A DNA stretch of 64,000 nucleotides from Faucicola sp902506225. GTDB taxonomy: Bacteria; Pseudomonadota; Gammaproteobacteria; Pseudomonadales; Moraxellaceae. Below the pieces are notes generated by a model. It saw only the letters and a program-made list of their open reading frames with translations, was not told the DNA's origin and searched no databases. The position numbers and the translations under genes are program-made. The stretch covers positions 186,001 to 250,000 of the forward strand of contig LR733345.1 of the NCBI GenBank assembly GCA_902506225.1. The letters run 5' to 3'. Positions 8,844-16,044 of the stretch are shown here, piece by piece. The stretch's first letter is position 1. Every line of letters begins with the position of its first letter.

Positions 8844-10358
8844 ATGAGTTTGACATTGACACTAGCGACCGCGCTTAAAAAAACGGTCAAGAACAGCTAT
8901 CACGTGGTATTGGTAGATGACAATAGCCAAACTATGGGGCAACTAACAAGTGAGCTACAAACCGCGGTTACAAGCCTAATTGAAGCGAGTCGTTTTAAGG
9001 GTAAGCTTGCCGACACCGCAATCAGTTATGGCACAGATAATAATACGGGTTTGTTATTGGTTGGCGTGGGCAGTCAAGACAAATTAAACGGCGGTAGCTT
9101 GCAAAAAATTGCCAAAGCGATTTATGCAAGTTTGAGCCGTCTTACCAAATCTGCGGTGATTATTTTAGGCGATAGTATGGATGAAGTGAGTTTTGGTCAG
9201 CTGGCATTAGCCCTGTTAAATCAAAGCTACACCTTTGATATTTATAAATCGCAAAAAGCGGATAAACCGACGCTAAAAGACGTGACCTTATTGGTCAGCG
9301 CAGACAAACAAGCCGAGTTTGACACCCTGCTACAGCTGCAGCACGCGACTGCGCAAGGTCAATCACTCACCAAAGATTTGGCAAATCAGCCACCAAATGT
9401 ATGTTTCCCTGCCTATCTTGCAGAGCAAGCACAAAGCTTGGCAAATCAATACCCAGAGCTATTGACGGTCAAAGTACTGGGTGAAAAAGACATGCAGCAA
9501 TTAGGGATGAACTGCTTTTTGGCAGTCGCTCGTGGCTCAGCGCATGAAGCTAAGCTAGTATTACTTGAGTACAATGGCAAAGCCGCCAAAAAAGACAAAA
9601 ACAGCAAAACCAAAGGCAAAAAATCAAGCCTAGAGCAACCGATTGTACTGGTGGGCAAAGGCATCACCTTTGACAGTGGTGGTATCTCACTCAAACCAGG
9701 GCTGGGCATGGGTGAGATGAAATACGACATGGGCGGTGCGGCTGCAGTCATGGGCATGATTAAAGCGCTATGTGAAGCGCGTCTACCGCTGCAAGTCGTT
9801 GGCGCACTCGCTTGTGCTGAGAATATGCCCTCAGGAACAGCGACTCGCCCTGGCGATATCGTCACCGCCATGAATGGTAAAACCGTGGAAATCCTCAATA
9901 CTGATGCGGAGGGTCGTTTGGTACTATGCGACACCTTGGTGTATGTACAGCGCTATCAGCCAAAAGTGATTATTGACATGGCAACCTTGACGGGGGCGTG
10001 TATCGTGGCGCTGGGTTATGTGCGCTCAGGTCTATATAGTAACAATGAAGATGTGATTTTTGAGCTTGAACAAGCTAGCGAATCGGCGTATGACCGTGTT
10101 TGGCACATGCCACTAGATGATGACTACCAAGAGCAGCTTAAATCCAACATGGCAGATATGCAAAACATTGGCGGTATGCCGGCAGGGTCAGTCACCGCGG
10201 CGTGTTTTTTATCGAAGTTTGTTGAAGATATTCCTTGGGCGCACTTGGATATTGCAGGGACAGCGTGGCAGTCGGGCAAAGAGCCAATCGCAACGGGTCG
10301 TCCAGTACCGCTATTGATGCATTATCTTCATCGTCAAGCTGCCCAAGATGCAGTCTAG
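8844..10358 (+). CDS. pepA: Cytosol (leucyl) aminopeptidase PepA
   Basis: M17 family di-metal aminopeptidase; hexameric in relatives, releasing N-terminal amino acids, and in E. coli also an accessory protein for site-specific recombination. The 504-residue protein has the M17 catalytic C-terminal domain with VGKGITFDSGGIS (metal Lys/Asp), MKYDMGGAAAVMG, and the signature NTDAEGRLVL. A short Lys-rich insertion (AAKKDKNSKTKGKKSS, near residues 246-262) lies just before the catalytic domain and probably forms a surface loop. A TAAGGAG ribosome site precedes the ATG. It is followed after 22 bases by holC. Confidence 0.95.
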   Translation: MSLTLTLATALKKTVKNSYHVVLVDDNSQTMGQLTSELQTAVTSLIEASRFKGKLADTAISYGTDNNTGLLLVGVGSQDKLNGGSLQKIAKAIYASLSRLTKSAVIILGDSMDEVSFGQLALALLNQSYTFDIYKSQKADKPTLKDVTLLVSADKQAEFDTLLQLQHATAQGQSLTKDLANQPPNVCFPAYLAEQAQSLANQYPELLTVKVLGEKDMQQLGMNCFLAVARGSAHEAKLVLLEYNGKAAKKDKNSKTKGKKSSLEQPIVLVGKGITFDSGGISLKPGLGMGEMKYDMGGAAAVMGMIKALCEARLPLQVVGALACAENMPSGTATRPGDIVTAMNGKTVEILNTDAEGRLVLCDTLVYVQRYQPKVIIDMATLTGACIVALGYVRSGLYSNNEDVIFELEQASESAYDRVWHMPLDDDYQEQLKSNMADMQNIGGMPAGSVTAACFLSKFVEDIPWAHLDIAGTAWQSGKEPIATGRPVPLLMHYLHRQAAQDAV

Positions 10359-10380
10359 GTGATAGGACGCTGACCACCCT

Positions 10381-10848
10381 ATGACGGCATCGCAAATTAG
10401 TTTTTATATTTTATCCCCGCAAAAAAAACAGCTGGCGTTCGTCTGCCAGCTGATTTCAACCGTGCTAGTCAAAAGCGATGATAGCATTATCGTAGTGGCA
10501 GCATCCGAGCTATTACCCTCACTTGATGACCGATTATGGTCATTGAGTGATGTGGCGTTTATTCCCCACCAAATTATCCAGCAACTTGATGCCTTTTATC
10601 ACCAAAAACTCCCTGCCAGTGTGGTACTTACCGATAATATTGAACTTGTCACCCAATTTGATGGCGTCGTCATCAATCTCACCAATGAAGCAATTGTAGA
10701 TACCCAAGCTAGCCGCCTGCTAGAAGTCATTGACGCCGCCCCCGAACAGGTTGAAAGTGGTCGTCACAAATACCGCGTTTATCAAGCACAATTACAAGCC
10801 CTGGCAACTAGCAGCCCACCTACCATCCAAGTTTTTCAAATCCCATAA
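10381..10848 (+). CDS. holC: DNA polymerase III chi subunit
   Basis: Chi links the clamp loader to single-strand-binding protein at the replication fork. The 155-residue protein has the chi-family opening SFYILSPQ, the Leu-rich helix FVCQLISTVLVKSDD, and the diagnostic LDDRLWSLSDVAFIPHQI block. Location directly after pepA is the usual gammaproteobacterial order; valS, the common next gene, is absent and an interrupted transporter gene comes next. Confidence 0.92.
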   Translation: MTASQISFYILSPQKKQLAFVCQLISTVLVKSDDSIIVVAASELLPSLDDRLWSLSDVAFIPHQIIQQLDAFYHQKLPASVVLTDNIELVTQFDGVVINLTNEAIVDTQASRLLEVIDAAPEQVESGRHKYRVYQAQLQALATSSPPTIQVFQIP

Positions 10849-10973
10849 TTTCTCCACTCAACACTTTGATAGCTTTAAATTGACAAGTTGACGATTTTAA
10901 AAATAATTTATGCAAATTGTTAAAAAATGTTAATATATCAGCCATTTTTGCGGTGAAATCTTAAGAGGTTATT

Positions 10974-11153
10974 ATGTTAAAGCTTATCCAAGCGTATCAG
11001 CGCGTGGGGTTGGTGCCTTTGATTGTGATAGGGCTGATACTGGGTATCTTAGTCGGTTCATTAGCCAATCCGACTATCATCGGCGGTTTATCCTCCGTTG
11101 CCGTAAAACCACCGACTTTAGGCGGTGGATATAAGGCAACTTGTACACTATAA
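10974..11153 (+). pseudogene. sstT: Truncated SstT-like symporter (first ~45 codons only)
   Basis: A strong AAGAGG site precedes an ATG that opens a protein starting MLKLIQAYQRVGLVPLIVIG and then LILGILVGSLANP, the first membrane helix of dicarboxylate/amino acid:cation symporters; it resembles the Na+/serine-threonine symporter SstT. After about 42-45 host-like codons the frame enters the left end of the TnpB element and stops at 11151-11153. The remaining roughly 350 residues expected for the family are not found beyond the element or elsewhere in the window. The gene is therefore non-functional; the SstT name is likely rather than certain. Confidence 0.68.
11109..11128 (+). repeat. Left-end hairpin of the TnpB element
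   Basis: Six-base perfect stem CCACCG/CGGTGG with an 8-base loop, of the kind bound by Y1 transposases at single-stranded ends. Confidence 0.75.
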
Positions 11154-11184
11154 CGCTTGCATAAATTTTGCTAAAATAATTTGC

Positions 11185-12291
11185 ATGAAAACACTCAAGC
11201 TACGCATACGAGATAAACACACAGCAAAGCTTAACCGCCTAAGCGGTTTAGTGAATTTCGTATGGAACTATGTGAATGACTTGAGTTACAAACACCTAAA
11301 AAAGACTGGTAAATTCTTTAGTGCTTACGACCTAAACGACTACACCAAAGGTAGCGGTGAACTACTTGGCTTACACAGTCAGACCATCCAAGCCATCAAT
11401 GAAACCCACGCCAAAGCTCGAAAGCAATTCAAAAAAGCCAAACTAAACTGGCGAACCAACAACCCAAATTCAAAACGTAAATCATTAGGCTGGCTACCCT
11501 TTAAACAATCCGCCATCAAACACATTGCTACCCACCAAACAAGTAAAAAAGGCTTAAAATCCACCTTACAGCTTAGTTTAGCCAAAGGGCAAAAACTCAT
11601 CATCAACCTATGGGACAGCTACAACCTTAGCCTATACCAAATCAACACATGCGAATTGGTACAAGACAGCCGTAACCGTTGGTATGCCTGTATCACAGTC
11701 AAAGACTATCCCAAACAATCATGCGGAACAGGTAGTGTAGGTATTGACTTAGGCTTAAAAGACAGTGCCACAGCCTCAAATGGCAATAAATTACAAATCA
11801 AACAAACGCTCAACTATGCCAAAGATTTAGCCATTGCTCAACGAGCTAAAAACAAACAACGTGTCAAAGCAATCCATGCCAAAATCAAGCATACACGCCA
11901 AGACCTCATCCATAAATTCACCACCCAATTAGTTAAAGATAATGCGCTAATCGTGGTCGGTGATATTCAGAGTAATCAATTTAATAGTAAAAAAGGCAAA
12001 CTCGCCAAATCGGTTTACGATGCAGGTTGGTTTGAACTGAAACGACAACTGAACTACAAATGCGAGAACGCAGGTTGCCGTTTTGAAATCGTGAATGAGA
12101 GATACACGACCCAGCGATGTTCGTGTTGCGGTGAAATCACCGCCAATAGTCCGAAAGGTAGAAAATCGCTTGGAATAAGAGAATGGATATGTGCTTCGTG
12201 TGGCACATGGCATGATAGAGATATCAATGCCAGTCGGAACATTCTTGCGGTCGGGCTTGACCGTCTTGTGGAAGGAATCCCCTTGCTTTAG
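11185..12291 (+). CDS. tnpB: RNA-guided nuclease TnpB (IS605 OrfB family)
   Basis: TnpB proteins use a right-end RNA to cut DNA and so maintain their element. I use the ATG at 11185 (368 aa, MKTLKLRIRD), because TnpB proteins begin with this strand; a frame extending upstream covers the left end. Seen: the N-terminal helical part (NRLSGLVNFVWNYVN), RuvC-I GIDLGLKD (Asp188), RuvC-II-like IVVGDIQ (259-260), a zinc ribbon (Cys312, Cys315, Cys336, Cys339) and RuvC-III HDRDINASRNI. The usual Glu of RuvC-II (vvEdL) is a Gly followed by Asp here. The frame is intact and the stop lies inside the right-end hairpin. Confidence 0.92.
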   Translation: MKTLKLRIRDKHTAKLNRLSGLVNFVWNYVNDLSYKHLKKTGKFFSAYDLNDYTKGSGELLGLHSQTIQAINETHAKARKQFKKAKLNWRTNNPNSKRKSLGWLPFKQSAIKHIATHQTSKKGLKSTLQLSLAKGQKLIINLWDSYNLSLYQINTCELVQDSRNRWYACITVKDYPKQSCGTGSVGIDLGLKDSATASNGNKLQIKQTLNYAKDLAIAQRAKNKQRVKAIHAKIKHTRQDLIHKFTTQLVKDNALIVVGDIQSNQFNSKKGKLAKSVYDAGWFELKRQLNYKCENAGCRFEIVNERYTTQRCSCCGEITANSPKGRKSLGIREWICASCGTWHDRDINASRNILAVGLDRLVEGIPLL

Positions 12292-12309
12292 CAAGGGGAG
12301 GAAGTCAAA
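12170..12309 (+). ncRNA. Predicted omega (reRNA) of TnpB, approximate limits
   Basis: Known TnpB systems make a guide RNA from the 3' part of tnpB through the right end, with the guide taken from flanking DNA. Here the right-end hairpin 12279-12298 overlaps the tnpB stop and is followed by GAGGAAGTCAA. By analogy the guide would begin near 12310. The 5' limit is a guess from the family, not from this sequence. Confidence 0.45.
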
Positions 12310-12331
12310 AAAAGCACTTAACAATTAGCGA

Positions 12332-12823
12332 TTATGGTTTTACTACAACAGGTACGATTTGTACATCAACGGGTACAGCCGTTGTTGTTGAGGCAATCGC
12401 TGTATTGTCGTCAATAGGTTTAACGGTGACTGCTTGAACCGCAGGCCCTTTTGGGATAACTTTTACTACAGGGACCACAACTACAGGATTGGGTTGAGCA
12501 TTCATAGGTGCTCTTGGCGCAACAGATTTGTTAGTGCTTTCGTCGATTTTTAGGTCAGCTGGGATATCAATGTTTATTTCGCTGGTTCTTGGCGTTGCTT
12601 TGCTGCCTTTTTTAGCCTTGGCCGAAGCTTTGGTACTGTGAGTATTTTTTGAGGCTTTTGTGGATTTTTGCGTCGCTTTTTGCGGTTTTGCTTTTGCCGA
12701 TGCGACGTTTTTGTGTGTGGTAGTCGATTTGGTCGTGGTTGTTACTTTAGTCGCTGCTTGGGCACTGACCGTAAGACCTGTTGCTATGACTAATGCAGTA
12801 AGCGTTGTGGCTAATTTTTTCAT
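12332..12823 (-). CDS. Secreted Thr/Lys/Ala-rich low-complexity protein, unknown function
   Basis: Not recognised. The 163-residue product starts with a textbook signal peptide (MKKLATTLTALVIATGL, cleavage probably after VSAQA). The mature protein has a basic low-complexity part rich in Thr, Lys, Ser and Ala (about 25-80), a short acidic part around INIDIPADLKIDEST, and a Pro/Val-rich C-terminus with PVVVVPVVKV and VQIVPVVVKP phrases. A GAGGAAAAAATT ribosome site precedes the ATG. Its composition resembles the N-terminal part of the TolC-like protein at 52842. It lies right beside the TnpB element, its stop about 22 bases from the right end. Surface or periplasmic location is inferred. Confidence 0.65.
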   Translation of the reverse strand: MKKLATTLTALVIATGLTVSAQAATKVTTTTKSTTTHKNVASAKAKPQKATQKSTKASKNTHSTKASAKAKKGSKATPRTSEINIDIPADLKIDESTNKSVAPRAPMNAQPNPVVVVPVVKVIPKGPAVQAVTVKPIDDNTAIASTTTAVPVDVQIVPVVVKP

Positions 12824-13433
12824 AATTTTTTCCTCATTGTTGATTGATAGGTTGATGATTAGCTTGTTTTCTATAGTTATATTAGGTGGTTAGTATCATT
12901 CCCCAAATATGACCGTATTATCAATTATCAAGAAAATACTTTAAGGGAGTACTAAACGCCTAGATATCATTATAGAACAATCATCCGACGCAACAATGTA
13001 AGGATTGCAGGCAAAATGTTGAGAATACGTAAATAAATCCTAACGCCATCAAAGAAGTTATCCGGTAGCGTTAACAATCAGTGAAATTGTCAATGAAACG
13101 CCATCAAATTTTATTTTAGGGTAAATTTTATGGTATAAGTAAAAGATTAGTTATCGGCATTTATTAACAAAGTGTTGCAAAACTTACTAAAGCTTACTAG
13201 AAGCGTCAACGTTATCAACCTTGTAGGACTTTTTTTTGCACTTTTTTATACACAGCCTATGAGAAAGCCACAAACCTTACAAAAGTGCTCGTTACAACGC
13301 TATAGAATTATTTTAATATGCAGTCATGTGATAAAGCATAGGTCAACATGCTTTAATAACTAAAATGCAAAATTTCTAAAAGTTTCAAAGTACAAAAGCA
13401 GGACATTTAAAACAATAAAAAAGGAGAATTATC
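12824..13433. other. Long gene-free region (about 610 bp)
   Basis: AT-rich, with no convincing gene on either strand. The phrase AACGCCATCAAA occurs twice (13042-13053 and 13097-13108). A short open frame around 13172-13363 lacks a ribosome site and protein-like composition. No structured RNA family was recognised. Confidence 0.5.
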
Positions 13434-13589
13434 ATGTTTCGTTGGGCTATTATTTTTGCTGTAATCGCACTCATTGCTAGTTTCTTAGGGTTTGGTGGTG
13501 TGGCAGGTTTATCGGCAAACTTGGCATATGTGTTCTTGGCAGTAGCGGTGATTTTATTTATTATTGCCTTTATTAGCCGAAAAGTTTAA
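13434..13589 (+). CDS. DUF1328 (UPF0391/YtjA) small membrane protein
   Basis: A 51-residue, almost wholly hydrophobic protein: MFRWAIIFAVIALIASFLGF, then GGVAGLSANLAYVFL and a last membrane helix ending FISRKV. This is the DUF1328 pattern: two membrane helices with a Gly-rich turn (GFGGVAG) and a basic tail. Members are common stress-linked small proteins of unknown mechanism. An AAGGAG ribosome site lies 7 bases before the ATG. It stands alone after a long gene-free stretch. Confidence 0.88.
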   Translation: MFRWAIIFAVIALIASFLGFGGVAGLSANLAYVFLAVAVILFIIAFISRKV

Positions 13590-13611
13590 ACACTAAAGTT
13601 TAGATACTAAT
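13584..13611. repeat. 14-bp imperfect tandem repeat x2 over the DUF1328 stop
   Basis: GTTTAAACACTAAA (13584-13597) and GTTTAGATACTAAT (13598-13611), three mismatches. The TAA at 13587-13589 in the first copy is the stop codon. Confidence 0.65.
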
Positions 13612-13664
13612 TAGTAATACAATAGGTCTATTTAACTTGGTATGATAGTACCAAACACGCTTAA

Positions 13665-13730
13665 AATAACCTTTTACGATATGAAAACATGTTTGTTTGA
13701 TGCAAAGTGTTAACAATGTAAAAGGTTATT
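13665..13730. terminator. 13-bp inverted repeat with 40-base loop, possible bidirectional terminator
   Basis: AATAACCTTTTAC (13665-13677) pairs exactly with GTAAAAGGTTATT (13718-13730), followed by a T run on the plus strand. The right arm includes the stop codon of the minus-strand flippase-like gene. The long loop is unusual for an intrinsic terminator. Confidence 0.55.
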
Positions 13731-14712
13731 TTTTTTTGTCAGAATTTTCACTCAAATATAGCTTTGCCTCGTACGCCAACAATGCCAGTAAGGCAACCAA
13801 AAATGGCATGATGTAATACAGTAATCTAAAAATCAATAACACCGCCAGCATCTGCGTACGATCGACTTTTGGCAAAGCCGTAATCATGACCACTTCAAAC
13901 ACCCCCAGACCGCCAGGGACATGACTTAAAATACCGATTGCCATTGATTGAATAAACGCAGAAAAGGTCGCCCAATAGCTGATATGCTCAGAAGGCGGCA
14001 ACAATAAATATAGTACCAACGCCACGGTACTTAAGTCTAAAATGGCAATCGCAATCTGTTGCAGCACAATTTTGGCGGGCGGTAAGTCAAAACGCCAACC
14101 CCGAATCACCACATGTTTGCCTTGCTTGCCAGCGTACACAATAATCGCCGCAATAACACTTAACATGGTGATGCCAAGCACCCGTACATAAAAAGTATGC
14201 TCAAAGATGCCAAGGGATTTATCCAGTTCAGACAATAGTTGAATGGTAATCTCAGGATGGCTAGTTAAAGACGCCCCAATCAACGTGGTAATACCAAAGG
14301 TAAATGCCATCGACACCATCCAGACGATGTTGGCAATTTCATTATGACTCAGATTAAAACGGCGATAGTTACGATAACGGATACCACTCGCGGTGACAAG
14401 ATTGAGCCCAATGGTGTGGCTAATGGCATAAGCGGTAAAAGAGGTGAGGGCGACATGGCGGTAATCAAGTTTTTTGCCGATTTGGCGTAGTGCAATAAAA
14501 TCATAAATGGTGAGTACTAAATAACCAAAAGCCACCACGATGGCGGCGATAATAAGATGGAAGGTAGGAATATGGGCGATAGCGTCTAGAACGTCTTGAT
14601 AGTGCACAGTTTTGGTCAAACCATAAAGCGCGCGAATTGCCATGAAAAAAATCAATACCGTAATCGCTGCTAATGCAAGTCGCCAAACCTGCTTAAACCA
14701 AGAACTATTCAT
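13726..14712 (-). CDS. Lysylphosphatidylglycerol synthase-type membrane domain protein (YbhN/MprF-N-like)
   Basis: Polytopic inner-membrane protein of 328 residues matching the flippase-like membrane half of MprF (LPG_synthase_TM, UPF0104). Eight or so hydrophobic helices are visible. Family motifs include TIYDFIALRQIGKKLDYR, TSFTAYAISHTIGLN, the ASGIRYRNY loop, and SHVPGGLGVFEVVMI near the C-terminal third. The soluble aminoacyl-transferase domain of full MprF is absent, so lipid lysinylation is not expected; a lipid-moving role is inferred from the family. It is probably co-transcribed with the DUF1289 gene upstream (44 bases away). Confidence 0.82.
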   Translation of the reverse strand: MNSSWFKQVWRLALAAITVLIFFMAIRALYGLTKTVHYQDVLDAIAHIPTFHLIIAAIVVAFGYLVLTIYDFIALRQIGKKLDYRHVALTSFTAYAISHTIGLNLVTASGIRYRNYRRFNLSHNEIANIVWMVSMAFTFGITTLIGASLTSHPEITIQLLSELDKSLGIFEHTFYVRVLGITMLSVIAAIIVYAGKQGKHVVIRGWRFDLPPAKIVLQQIAIAILDLSTVALVLYLLLPPSEHISYWATFSAFIQSMAIGILSHVPGGLGVFEVVMITALPKVDRTQMLAVLLIFRLLYYIMPFLVALLALLAYEAKLYLSENSDKKK

Positions 14713-14756
14713 GCATTCAACCTAATTTTTTTTTAGTAGACATTACGATCAATTAA

Positions 14757-15041
14757 TTAGTCGCCAACATTATTTTCATTATCTTCAAACAATGTCAAAT
14801 TTATCTCATTATCTTGCGCAGTTTGGGTGGGTGTTTGGTGCGCCAAACGCTGGGCACGCAGTCGTTTGAGTCGTCGGATAGTCAATAACTTAAGTACTTG
14901 CCGCTTTTGTGAGTCATTCATCATAAGCCAAAGGTCACGCTCAGTGCGATTGCGCAAACAGCCTTTACAATAACCCTGTTTATCAAGCTCGCAGACTTGA
15001 ATACAAGGACTGGCAATCTCAAATAACTCTTGCTGCTCCAT
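14757..15041 (-). CDS. DUF1289 family small cysteine protein
   Basis: A 94-residue cytoplasmic protein. The N-terminal half carries the DUF1289 cysteine motif: SPCIQVCELDKQGYCKGC (Cys-x3-Cys-x7-Cys-x2-Cys), followed by the family's conserved W and R/K-rich helix (ERDLWLMMNDSQKRQVL). Metal or iron-sulfur binding is plausible but unproven. The C-terminal tail is acidic and Asn-rich. It lies upstream of and in line with the flippase-like gene. Confidence 0.85.
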   Translation of the reverse strand: MEQQELFEIASPCIQVCELDKQGYCKGCLRNRTERDLWLMMNDSQKRQVLKLLTIRRLKRLRAQRLAHQTPTQTAQDNEINLTLFEDNENNVGD

Positions 15042-15302
15042 CGCGGTGATAACTCCTGACTACGCCATGCCAATGGACGCGTAATCCACCTATGCAGAGA
15101 TAGGGTTAACTGGGCGGAAAATCAAATAACACAGGCAAAAACGTACCTTCAACTACGGTAGTCTAACTAACACGACAAATTTTAACGTGCTGAAAGCTCG
15201 CATCATGGCTATTTTAGCCAAGCAATGCTAAGATTAAATGTTAGCCAAACCCACAACAGTCGATATGATAATTTACTATAATTAAAAATTTGAGATAAAG
15301 CC

Positions 15303-15932
15303 ATGCAAATTGTGTATATTCACGGACTTGATAGCAATCCAAACGCCGAAAAAGCGCAAAAACTCAAAGATTTTTGTGCCAAAAATTTCCCACAAATCAA
15401 GGTTGTTGCGCCCGATTTGAATCGTTCACCCAATGAGTCGATTGCTTTAATCCAAGAAATTATTGCCAACGACCCGAATACAGGTTTGGTCGGTAGTTCG
15501 CTTGGGGGATTTTATGGCAATATTTTGGCAAATTTGACAGGTAAAAAAACGGTATTGCTCAATCCAAGTGTGCACAGTGGCACAAGTCTCAAACGTTTTT
15601 TTGGGGAAGATTTTGACAGTTTGCCCGATGATTATATCGGTCACGTCACCCCCGATGGCTGGCATATTAGCAAAAAAGATATTGAGTGGCTGGTAGCAAA
15701 TCGCCCCGAACAATCGCTCAATCCGCAAAATTTATTGGTAATTTTGAAAAAAGGCGATGAGCTGCTTAATTTCCAAGATGCGGTCAATTATTTTAGTCAA
15801 AGCGCTTTGGAAAAAAGCAATGCCCAAAGTCATATCATCGTGGAAGACGGTGGCGACCATGTGATGAGTGATTTTGAAACCAAATTACCTCAAATCATAC
15901 TGTTCTTGTTCGGCTTGCCGTTAATTAAGTAA
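15303..15932 (+). CDS. yqiA: YqiA-type alpha/beta hydrolase (esterase)
   Basis: Small serine hydrolase of 209 residues. It opens with the IVYIHGLDSNPN oxyanion loop and carries the nucleophile elbow GSSLGG (Ser near residue 66), followed by LLNPSV and a late Asp/His pair (KKGDELL and EDGGDHVM). These are the features of YqiA, which hydrolyses short acyl esters in E. coli. Placement just ahead of parE matches the yqiA-parE order in E. coli. A possible -10 box TATAAT lies at 15277-15282. Confidence 0.88.
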   Translation: MQIVYIHGLDSNPNAEKAQKLKDFCAKNFPQIKVVAPDLNRSPNESIALIQEIIANDPNTGLVGSSLGGFYGNILANLTGKKTVLLNPSVHSGTSLKRFFGEDFDSLPDDYIGHVTPDGWHISKKDIEWLVANRPEQSLNPQNLLVILKKGDELLNFQDAVNYFSQSALEKSNAQSHIIVEDGGDHVMSDFETKLPQIILFLFGLPLIK

Positions 15933-16044
15933 AAATTTGCTCGAAAGGTCAGGCTTTAGCCTAGAAAATGGGTTTGCGTTATACCACTAGCTATATCTAC
16001 TATTTATTATGAATCATTTAAAATTTTAAAAAATTAAGGTTGTT

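Larger units (their letters stand above)
11101..12309 (+). mobile_element. IS200/IS605-type element carrying only tnpB
   Basis: The element shows a left-end hairpin (CCACCG 11109-11114 / CGGTGG 11123-11128, loop ACTTTAGG), the tnpB gene, and a right-end hairpin (CCCCTTGC 12279-12286 / GCAAGGGG 12291-12298, loop TTTA) followed by GAGGAAGTCAA. There are no terminal inverted repeats and no visible target duplication, as expected for this class. No Y1 transposase (tnpA) is present, so it would need one supplied in trans. Outer limits are estimated to within about 10 bases. It sits in the 5' part of an SstT-like gene. Confidence 0.85.

Noticed and set aside
9446..9934. 162-codon minus-strand frame inside pepA
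   Set aside because: Shadow of the pepA codons; Ser/Pro/Thr-rich, no ribosome site, wholly inside a clear gene.
13172..13363. 63-codon open frame in the long spacer
   Set aside because: No ribosome site, non-ATG start likely, ordinary for AT-rich DNA, no recognisable protein pattern.
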